Shown: in pieces, positions 55,866 through 64,000 of the stretch
Numbering within the stretch: position 1 is the first letter of the stretch
Layout: every line of letters begins with the position of its first letter
Source: Ascaphus truei
Taxonomy: Eukaryota > Chordata > Amphibia > Anura > Ascaphidae
NCBI GenBank assembly: GCA_036426205.1
Contig: WSYH01001242.1
Coordinates: 62,001 to 126,000 of the forward strand
DNA length: 64,000 bases
Reading direction: 5' to 3'
The notes under the pieces: model-generated
Databases searched by the model: none
The model's input: the letters and a program-made list of their open reading frames with translations, nothing else
What the model was told of the DNA's origin: nothing
Program-made: the position numbers and the translations under genes

Positions 55866-56259
55866 CACTGGCGACACACTTTATTCGAGCTTGGCTAGTC
55901 CCACGAATTCGGGTATACCCGGGTGTATTGAGGTTTGTGACTGTTTTCTGCCCGAGTGCATGAGTTATTTTCCAAGCAGGATTGAAGCATTTTATTCCCG
56001 CTGGCTGCAATACTGCACAGTATATATATATATACTGCATTATAATTCATGAATTTATGCCATCTGGTAGACCACGCGAACATTTGCAGCCTATTAAATC
56101 CTAATCATTATCATTTAACAGATCAGCCGCCCATCAGCCAGGCATGAACCCAGGCTGGGAAGGCAATGCAACGGGGCTTGTCAGAGGTGAGGAGTGGCGC
56201 ATTCAGGTATCTGCCAGGTACATACCGGGTATTTGCTCGAATAAAGTGTGTCGGTGCAG
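55866..56259. mobile_element. Mariner-like MITE, copy nested in Harbinger
   Basis: The ends share GACACACTTTATTCGAGC-type inverted repeats, with TA on both sides (55864-55865 and 56260-56261). The interior is almost the same as 3908-4297. It splits GATTACACTGG...ACCAGTGATAG, which is close to continuous in the related element at 44.33 kb (CGATTACCTGTGATAGC). Confidence 0.85.
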
Positions 56260-57034
56260 TACCAGTGATAGCAAAATGCCCAAAACGGGCAATTTGCTGC
56301 CAGCGAGAGCATCGAGCCTCTGAAAAGGCCTAAACCCAGCGATTCATTTCTGCTGCAGAGAGAGCTGCTCGTAGAGAGAGCCGCCTCTTCCAGCTGAATG
56401 TCGCCCGAAAATTATTATTTAAATATACATTTCTTAAGTGTGTAGAGGTCAGGGGGTCTCCAGGAGCTGAACCACGTTGGTTTTATTTCCGGGGACACCC
56501 TGCTTCCCGAGAAGATACAGGCACCTTATGGGTGCTGGTATCTCCAGCAAGGAAATGTACGCGTCATGTGACGGGGACATTTCAATGCAGAGGGATACCG
56601 GCACCCCATATAAGGTGCCTGTATCTCGGGTAGCAGGGTCCCCGGACATAAAACCAATGTGGTTCAGCTCCGGAGACCCCTGCACCTCTACACTATTAAA
56701 GAAATGTATATAATAAAATATTTTAAAAAAACATCAATACAACGCCCCCTCTCCCCTCCCAAAACCCATACAGTACAGTAATGGGCAAAATAACTATATC
56801 CAGATATGGATAATAGATATTGCCCATTATTAAACACTGCATTAGCATACATAAAAAAAAGTAAATTATAAAGTTATACTTACCACAACAGCAGGTTCCC
56901 TCTGTCCTCCGTTGCCAAGAAAGCATAATACAAATAAATACATTCTAATGGCCCCTAACCCCTTTATCACCCTAGCGGTTACTAACCGCTATAGTCATTA
57001 AGGGGTTAACCCACCCTGACCCGCACCAACCCGG

Positions 57035-59425
57035 GAGGCCTAAGCACCACCCTGACTGATATACCCCCTATACCCATTGGTAGTATAGTGGTACATATAC
57101 CCATATATAATAATATGGGCATGATAAGCCTCTATAGCACTCAATGGGCACCCTAAGACAATAAATTAATACACAAGACACAATAATAAAATGTAACTAA
57201 ACTCCAAAAAATCACACGTCACTAAATACAAACAGTAGCCAGCTTATCAATCAATACAATAATAGCAACATCACAAGAATTAACTTAAAACCATTAACCA
57301 ATCTAACAATTAATTCCGAAACCAACTCAAAATGAATAAAACATTAACCAATGTAAACAAGAATTACTCCAACATATGAATTTAAACATTAATAGAAAGA
57401 AATTCTAACAATCTCTGAAGTAACCATAAAACAATTAGCAACATATATAACATTAATACAAACGAACATCAATCGCAAACATTTAATTACATTAAGCATG
57501 AAAAAACAAACAATGACATCCACATAATACAGAAATGCCAAAAAGCAACACCAATACCAAGCGAGAAATGCCCCCAAATATGTCATAATAATGTATTAAT
57601 CTGTACCCTAAGAGAAGAGGTACGATTAATATATTATCAGTCAATATGCCTCCCCCCAAAAAAATCAAAAAACACATCCAAAGATTAAAACCTGTTAAGA
57701 GAAATTTACAACATTGAATATATTACTTACAATTAGAAGCGGTGGCCCTCCGACTCCGGGGAAACAGAAGCTCACGTACCTTGAAGGCCTCCAACAGCAT
57801 CCGATGCCATCCGCATGAAGATCCGGCTCAGGTACCCCAATCTTCTTTTCTTTCTTTAATCACCTTCTTCTATCTTCATCTGTAACCATTGTTTTCTTTT
57901 CTTCTTTCTGTTAAATCCCAGCCGATGCTGTCTCGTCGGCTTCTTGGGCTCAAATGAGGCGTCACGGCCTTAAATATGGCTTGTGATGTCACATTTACCC
58001 TCAAAAAGGTTAACAGCCACCTGATTGGCTGTTAAAACCATATGCAGACTTTAATTTTTTTTTTGCCGTGACGTCACTTAAAGGGAATGATGCCAGCCAA
58101 TCAGAATGGCTGTGCTTCATTTGCCTTTAAGATGACATCACGAAGCCGGCGTCAGATGGTATTTCAGCCAATCAGATCATGGGAACAAATTCCACACTCT
58201 GATTGGCTGAACTACCTTGTGACACAGCGGCCATCTTGGATTTAGTGACATCATGTTAAAGGGAAATTAAGCACAGCCATTCTGATTGGCTGGCATCATT
58301 CCCTTTAAGTGACGTCACGGCAAAAAAAAAAAAATTACGTCTGCACATGGTTTTAACAGCCAATCAGGTGACTGTTAACCATTTTGAGGGGAAATGTGAT
58401 GTCACAAGCCATATTTAAGGCCGTGACGCCTCATTTGAGCCCACGAAGCCGATGAGATAGCATCGGCTGGGATTTAACATGGGGTATTTTGGATTGACAG
58501 ATGAAGTAAGAAGATAAAGAAGAAAAAGAAATGGTTACAGATGAAGATAGAAGAAGGTGATTAAAGAAAGAAAAAAGAAGATTGGAGTACCTGAGCCGGA
58601 TCTTCAAAGCGGATGGCATCAGATGCTGTTGGAGGCCTTCAAGGTACGTGAGCTTCCTGTTTCCCCGGGAGTCGGAGGGCCACCGCTTCTAATGGTAAGT
58701 AATATATTCAATGTTTGTAAATGTCTCTTTTTACAGGTTTAATCTTTGGATGTGTTTTTTGATTTTTTTGGGGGAGGCACATTGACTGATAATATATTAA
58801 TCGGTACCTCTTTAGGGTATAGATTAATACATTATTATGACTATATTTGGGGGCATTTCTCGCTTGGTATTGGTGTTGCTTTTTGGCATTTCATGTATTA
58901 TGTGGATGTCATTGTTTGTTTTTTCATGTTTAATGTAATTAAAGGTTTGCGATTGGTGTTCGTTTGTATTTAATGTTATATTATGTTAGCTAATGTGTTT
59001 TATGGTTACTTCAGAGATTGTTAGAATTTCTTTCTTTCTATTAAACTGTTTATATTCATTAATGTTGGAGTAATTCATTGTTTACATTGGTTAGTGTTAC
59101 TATTCATTTTGAGTTGGTTTCGGAATTAATTGTTTAGATTGGTTAATGGTTTAATTAATTCATTGTTTATGTTGCTATTGATTGTATTGATTGGATTAGC
59201 TGGCTACTGTTTGTATTTAGTGACGTGTGATTTTTTGGAGTTTAGTTACATTTTATTATTGTGTGTCTTGTGTATTACTTTATTGTGATTAGGGTGCCCA
59301 TTGAGTGCTATAGAGGCTTATCATGCCCATATTATTATTATATGGGTATGATGTACCACTATACTACTCAATGGGTATAGGGTGGGTATAGTCAGTCAGG
59401 GGTGGGTGTTACGCCTCAGGGGTGG
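57035..59425. repeat. Giant palindrome inside the Harbinger-type element
   Basis: The left arm (about 57035-58185) recurs as the reverse complement in the right arm (about 58195-59425). Examples: GAAGCGGTGGCCCTCCGACT (57736) against GTCGGAGGGCCACCGCTTCT (58671), and CACACGTCACTAAATACAAA (57211) against TTTGTATTTAGTGACGTGTG (59210). The centre is near 58190 (AGCCAATCAGAT...CTCTGATTGGCT). Reading frames in both arms are mirror artefacts; no transposase is found. Confidence 0.9.
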
Positions 59426-60261
59426 GTGAAGGGGGTATTAGCCCTAAGGATGGGTGTTTACACCTTGCGGGTGGGTAGCGGCTGGGTTAACCCCTTTATT
59501 ACCTTAGCGGTATTAACCGCTAAGGTAATGAAGGGGTTAACTCCCCCCACAACCCCCTGCAATGCCTAAATAGCCACTAAGGGCCAAATTCCCAGTTCAC
59601 CCACCCCCGCTAGCCACTGTATTGTATTGTATTGTATGTTTCTTACAGTAAGCTTGGCATGGGTGTTTAACCCCTTCATTGCCTTAGCGGTTAGCCGCTA
59701 AGGTAATGAAGTTGCTGTACATGCATGTTTCCTGTCTCTGATGCATGCTGGGGGGGTCCGGAGCTGCTATTAATGGCTAACAGCTCCGGAGACCCCCGGC
59801 ATCAATCCGAGGCAGGAAAGGGGCCTGATTTTTTCTAAGTCCCGATACATCACTGCTCATCGAGGCATCTCCCCACCAATTGACCAAAAAATTTGTGGTG
59901 AATTGGATTTGGGGAGAAGACCGCCTTTTAGGGCTGCGATGGGCTGCGATATGCCGCGACAGCCGACTCGCGGGTCTCTGAATCGCGTGAGTTTATCAAC
60001 CATCCGAATATGGTCGATAAGGGGCTGATCGCTGCTCAGTCGGCGAATTTCGGATAGCGATAAAATTTTACGTCGTTGCAGGCCGTTATCGAGCACTTAT
60101 CGAGGCTATCTGAATACGAGTAGCCATTTTGGTCGATAAGTGCTCGATAAGGGCCTTATCGAGGCTTTCTGAATAAGGCCCTTAGTGTTCATACCCATAG
60201 GATCCAAGCGTTTAATTATCGTTTTAATACCCATTATTTTAATTTTAATATCACCCTTCAG

Positions 60262-60508
60262 GTGTTTAGAGTGCCCAAACTAGGTTTCTTTTCTCGGTTC
60301 GCTATTGTTTATACCTACCTAGGGAGCACCTACACCTACACATCCAGACAGCTGCGGGGGTTCCCTTATTTGTCTCCAATTATACACCAGGGGTGTCTCT
60401 CCCCCTTCTTACCCCCAGCACGTCGTTATATCTACCATGACAGGATTCTCACTTGGGCTGCCCAACTTCCAAGATTGGCAGACAGAGGCAGAAGGCCTAT
60501 TCTCAGCA
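60262..60508 (+). pseudogene. Penelope copy 2, start of the protein
   Basis: ATG at 60437 opens MTGFSLGLPNFQDWQTEAEG, then LFSAD, matching PNFQDWQTEAEGLFSAD of copy 1 (54403 frame). It keeps the roughly 180 bases that copy 1 lacks between GTGCCCAAAC and TTCCAAGATTGG, so the natural start of the Penelope protein is probably here. It is cut off at about 60508. Confidence 0.65.
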
Positions 60509-61145
60509 GATGACTGTGACAGGGCTGCTTGTACTTTTGTAGAAGTTAAATGCATGTTTGCTTTCTGGCATCAAGTGCACCACTTTATCTTTCTTTCATT
60601 CTGTTTCTATCTTTTTTTGCTGGGCCCAGCGATCTTTTTTTTGTTTCCTTTATCTGAAACTTTACTAACCTTTAATGTGGTGTCCTGAGGTCAGTCAGTA
60701 CAATACAGGTCTGGTTGGAGTTAAACACAGTTTGATGTTACAAAGCCATGGGCAGTCTCTGTTAAAAATGAAAAGGGCGTTTCCTTCCTGCATACCATTC
60801 AGGGTGGATTGTACCATGGTATGGAGGGGGGGAATTAAAGTAAGTGATATTGAATGTCATTTATTTTGCAGAGTAAAGACATGCATGGGATATTTGTAAA
60901 AGGTACTGTTTTCGGGCTTGCTATAGAAAATTGTATGGTGTGTGAAGTGTATTATGTTTGCAAATTGTGTAAGTTTTGGGCTATTCTGTGGCTAGAGACA
61001 TCACGCTGGGAGAACTGGTTGTTGTACACCTGAATGTGGAATCCCTAATAAAAAGAAGGTTCAGAGAACAGCGAAATCCTCTTTCATTCTTCTCAGGGTC
61101 TGATGCTGCTGCTTCTTTAAATAAAGGCTGGGACTCAACCTTTCA
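60509..61145 (+). other. Unidentified 640-base block inside Penelope copy 2
   Basis: Copy 1 reads continuously from TTCTCAGCAGATTACATTGC, while copy 2 breaks after TTCTCAGCAGA and resumes at about TTACATTACACCAG. The block has no recognised family, no clear inverted repeats and no good GT-AG limits at the break. It could be an unknown insertion, an alternative version of the element's 5' end or an assembly join. Confidence 0.45.
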
Positions 61146-61436
61146 CAATTACATTACACCAGAATATAGGGATGAACCAGAGATTGGTGACTATTTCTTA
61201 AAGCTTAATAAACTATATAGATCACAACTGAAGACCTGTGGGAGATTTTTAGTTTGGAGAACTATTTGAGGGCAGACTTAGTACCTAGGGGCCTAAGGGT
61301 TAATGTAGCACCAGCTCACCACATAGTGGATGACAAATTCACTAGGTCCTTGGAACTGGTAATGACACAATGTTCTGTTATGCTCATGACACTGTTGGTG
61401 GATCATCAGAAATAATTGGAACTGCAATTGGCATTA
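61120..61436 (+). pseudogene. Penelope copy 2, further N-terminal segment
   Basis: Encodes EYRDEPEIGDYFLKLNKLYR and SQLKTCGRFLVWRT, matching the copy 1 frame at 54173-54403 almost residue for residue, then ends in a stop. The following DNA to about 61420 matches 53990-54170 (DDKFTRSLELVMTQCSVMLM-like). Homology stops at about GGAACTGCAATTGG, where LINE leader sequence begins. Confidence 0.75.
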
Positions 61437-61799
61437 GACAGTGAGGCATTTAAAGTGAGCTTTTTAAGTGATAAATACAGGTAGACTACAGTTTGACTAG
61501 AGGTGACTGGGGACTGGATCTACTGCACACTCTTTTACTCAAGACAACAAACGGTAAGCTATTCAGATCACACTATGATCCCATGCTTGCTAACCTGCCT
61601 ATTTCAACCCCCCACCCTTTTACAACTTATTTACTGCAGCCTCTCCCAAAACTGACTGCACAATACACTGAAACCCTGAACTGACTCTAGCATTGCAATA
61701 CAGCTAAACATTTGACAAGGAACAGGCACACACCTGCTGTTAGTCTGCTCACACTTACTCTGCTCACAACAGCTCCTTGCAGCACTGCCTACCTCTGGC

Positions 61800-64000
61800 A
61801 TCATGAACCTGATATGTTTCTTAACTTTTTTCTTTCTCCTGGCCTCATGGAGATGTTATTCCCTCTATCCACTATAAACCCCTCCATCCTGGCCCACACC
61901 CAACATCACCATACACCCTGGACTACTCAAAAGCCTTTCACAATCTATGGAATGTTGGTGGAGAACTCTAAAAACCAGCACACCAACCACTGCTCACTCT
62001 AATGGAAAACACCACAATTTTACAACTTGCAAACAACTACCCAAATTTCTAGTCATACTATTACTCTCTTTAGCAGGTGATATTGAAACTAACCCAGGTC
62101 CTCCCATTTCAGCTCTGTCCCATGCCCCTGAGAATTCCACCTTTAAATTCCAAAAAGGCCTATCTGTCGCCCATATAAACATCCGGAGCCTGCTGCCCAA
62201 ACTGGATGAACTAAGAGCATGGTGCCTTATGCATAAACCCAAAGCCATTGTTCTTACAGAAACATGGCTATCCCCCAAAACCCCTGATGCAAATATTGCC
62301 ATTCAGGGATACTCCATTTTTAGGAGAGATAGGTCAAAGAGAGGAGGAGGGGTGTTATTTTATATTGCAGACACATTACAATTTACACTGTTAAATTGCC
62401 CACCAAGTCCACCCTCTTTTGAAATTCTAGTTGGCAAAATCTGCCTCCCCTTTTCTAAGCCCATCTTGCTTGCTGGCATCTACCGCCCCCATAAAGCCCC
62501 TCTACAATCCCTGGCTGATATCACCCAGTTTCTTTGCTCCATTTCCTCTCTGAATGAGAAGAGTGAGCTTCTAGTTCTTGGGGATTTCAACTTCAATTGG
62601 CTTGACCCTAAAAACCACAAAATCCAGATGCAACTCAAGTCACTTAACCTATCACAACTCATTTCCCAACCCACACGGATAAACCTGAAATCTCATAACC
62701 ATTCCTTGCTAGACTGGATTCTCTCCTCAAACCCCAGCAGAATCCAATCCTCTGACATCCTTCCTGATATTTTCTGTGACCATGCAATAGTGTACTGTGT
62801 AAGAAAAATTAAACCGCCCAATTCAAGCCCTAAAGTTCTCCTCACTAGAACTTTTAAAAATTTAACCCACAACAGTTTCTGGATGACCTTACCAACTGCC
62901 CATGGCACAGAATCGATTTAATTCCCGACCCCGATTCTGCGCTCGACTATTTACAATCCGAGTTCTTAAAACTCTGCGATACCCATGCTCCACTACGCAA
63001 AATAAGGGTACGGGGGGCCCACCTTCCATGGGTTACACCTCACCTTATAGCACTCTACCAGTACAGGGATGCCTTGTGGAAAAGCTACAAAGTAACTGGC
63101 ACTACCAAGGATCTCAATCACTACAGATGCATGCGGAACATGTGCACAAGGCAAACAAGGCATGCAAAAGCACAATATTACTCTGACAATCTCCACCAGA
63201 TTACATCAAACCCAGCTAACTTCTGGAAGGTTATCAACAATATATTCCAGCCTCCTAACCATCAACAACCAAGTAAAATCACTAAGGGGGATATTACTCT
63301 GACAAACCCCACTGACATTGCAAATGCATTCAATGATTACTTTGTGGGGTGTGCCACTAACTTATTAGCAAAACGCAGCACAAACCCCAAACATGAATCT
63401 CATTCTGGGAGTATCCCTACAGTCCCACCCCCTCCCAACACTGCCCACAATTTTCAATTTAGCCCAGTATCTGAAAAGGAGATTACACAAGCGCTCCTCA
63501 AACTAAAACTAAGCAGCCAATGTGGACCCGACTTACTACAATCTCGGTTCCTACGACTTGGTGCCCCAGCCATTGCCAAACCAATTGCGTCCATAGTCAA
63601 CTCTATCCTGTCTGCAGGCCATATCCCTAAGACCTGGAAAACTGCCAGAGTTGTCCCAATCTTCAAAAGTGGGGACAAAAACACTGTCTCAAACTACAGG
63701 CCAATCTCACTTCTCCCAATTCTATCCAAAGTCATGGAAAAATGTGTCCACTCCCAATTAAGCGATTTCTACACAAAGACAAATTTCCCTGGCCAATTCC
63801 AATCTGGGTTTCGTCCAAAACACTCCACCGTAACTACCCTGCTAAAAGTTTGCAATGAAATCCAGTGTGAAATGGAACGGGGACAACTCACTGGTCCAGT
63901 ATTCCTAGATTTTGCAAAGGCTTTTGACACAGTTGATCATGTTATCCTGCTTAACAAACTCCAGAGCTCTGGAATACGGAAACATGCTTTAAACTGGTTT
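61800..64000 (+). pseudogene. CR1-group LINE endonuclease-RT protein, partial, broken
   Basis: The frame equivalent to the minus-strand copy's start (SGIMNLICFLTFF-like near 61795) meets a TAA at about 61876; frame 61947-62921 (324 codons) then carries LLLSLAGDIETNPGP (2A-like), HINIRSLLPKLDEL, LTETWLSPKTP, RGGGVLFYIADT, LVLGDFNFNWLDP and WILSSNPSRIQSSDI. It shifts frame near 62860. Beyond it come FWKVINNIFQPPNH (63223), NYRPISLLPILSKVMEKCV, FQSGFRPKHSTVTTLLK and VFLDFAKAFDTVDHVILL with the catalytic aspartate intact. At least one stop and one frameshift are present. Confidence 0.8.
62076..62102 (+). other. 2A-like peptide site (GDIETNPGP)
   Basis: Residues 44-52 of the 61947 frame. One residue differs from the minus-strand copy (T for P at the x position of DIExNPGP), so the invariant residues are conserved. 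The upstream LLLSLA is the same. Confidence 0.75.

Larger units (their letters stand above)
55767..60181. mobile_element. Harbinger-type non-autonomous DNA transposon, 4.4 kb
   Basis: The ends GGGCCTTATTCAGAAAG and CTTTCTGAATAAGGCCC are perfect inverted repeats, flanked by TTA (55764-55766 and 60182-60184), the PIF/Harbinger target size. The Penelope pseudo-LTRs at 49641 and 54485 show the site before insertion with a single TTA. No transposase is present. The interior is dominated by a palindrome with arms of about 1.2 kb. A MITE sits near the left end. Confidence 0.93.
55168..61436 (+). mobile_element. Penelope-like element, copy 2, split and truncated
   Basis: The pseudo-LTR in inverted orientation (55170-55766 and 60185 to about 60308) is followed by the 5' coding part (60308-60508 and about 61146-61420). 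It is interrupted by a Harbinger-type element (55767-60181) and by an unidentified 640-base block (60509-61145), and is replaced by a LINE at about 61437. The junction with copy 1 at 55167 is itself palindromic (GGATCAGTACTAGTACTTGGATC). Confidence 0.8.
61437..64000 (+). mobile_element. CR1-group LINE, second copy, continues past the window
   Basis: It begins with leader sequence shared with the minus-strand LINE (GAGGCATTTAAAGTG, GACTAGAGGTGACTGGGGAC). It then encodes endonuclease and the first part of the RT before the window ends inside motif A/B. It shows the uninterrupted site TTATCCTGCTTAACAAACTC (63942-63961), where the minus-strand copy carries the solo LTR. Confidence 0.85.

Noticed and set aside
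57389..58973. Mirror-image frames of 60-75 codons (for example FFGGGxLTDNILI) as a conserved gene
   Set aside because: They appear twice because of the palindrome, show no family motif, and are interrupted in both arms.
1..64000. Host protein-coding exons, tRNA or rRNA genes
   Set aside because: I looked on both strands for conserved domain motifs, cloverleaf-like segments and rRNA-like sequence and found none that I could support.

Overview
The window looks like a piece of a large, repeat-dense vertebrate genome, most likely an amphibian (probably a frog). This rests on the mix of repeats: L2- and CR1-group LINEs, a GIY-YIG Penelope-like element, a Ty3/gypsy element with integrase ahead of reverse transcriptase, Harbinger-type DNA transposons with a MYB-like gene, mariner-like MITEs and many (TA)n tracts. 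The species assignment is inference. I see no host protein-coding gene, rRNA, tRNA or CRISPR; nearly everything recognisable is transposon-derived and broken.

Layout. 0-9.4 kb: short repeats, two mariner-like MITEs, (TA)n tracts and the first copies of a hairpin motif, then about 3.6 kb of AT-rich DNA with no gene. 9.4-16.3 kb: a decayed Harbinger-type element with a MYB/SANT-like gene in several exons, interrupted by a 1-kb solo LTR (inside an exon), a truncated L2 LINE and a 252-bp retroposed hairpin element. 16.9-25 kb: foldback and palindromic hairpin-family elements, a GC-rich minisatellite and LTR-like segments. 25-33.3 kb: LTR-like sequence, an unidentified cysteine-rich minus-strand reading frame with one in-frame TGA, a 66-bp minisatellite, a nearly full-length L2 LINE and an unidentified zinc-ribbon-like fragment. 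33.5-35.9 kb: MITE and Harbinger-like DNA. 35.9-41 kb: a long minus-strand CR1-group LINE split by a solo LTR, with a 65-bp tandem array just upstream of its 5' end. 41-47 kb: Harbinger-like, hairpin-family and MITE copies and a probable solo LTR. 47.6-49.5 kb: gypsy fragment in the order integrase then RT. 49.5-61.4 kb: two Penelope-like copies head to head; the second is split by a 4.4-kb Harbinger-type element that itself contains a MITE and a palindrome with arms of about 1.2 kb. 61.4-64 kb: a second CR1-group LINE running off the window.

The insertions can be ordered because several empty sites are present in the same window. The Harbinger insertion at 55767-60181 (TTA duplication) is confirmed by two uninterrupted repeat copies. 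The solo LTR at 37169-38023 (GCAGG duplication) is confirmed by the uninterrupted second LINE.

The most unusual signal is a recurrent stem-loop of the form CTGAnGA-stem-GAAAC, about 15 copies on both strands. It resembles a hammerhead-ribozyme core; one degenerate copy lies in the Penelope-like element between its endonuclease and 3' pseudo-LTR. Two carriers are bounded by 14-15 bp target duplications, as expected of retroposition. A constant extra A before stem II is the main reason for caution. Other points of interest are 2A-like peptides near the N-terminus of the CR1-group LINEs and a reading frame conserved inside the solo LTR family.
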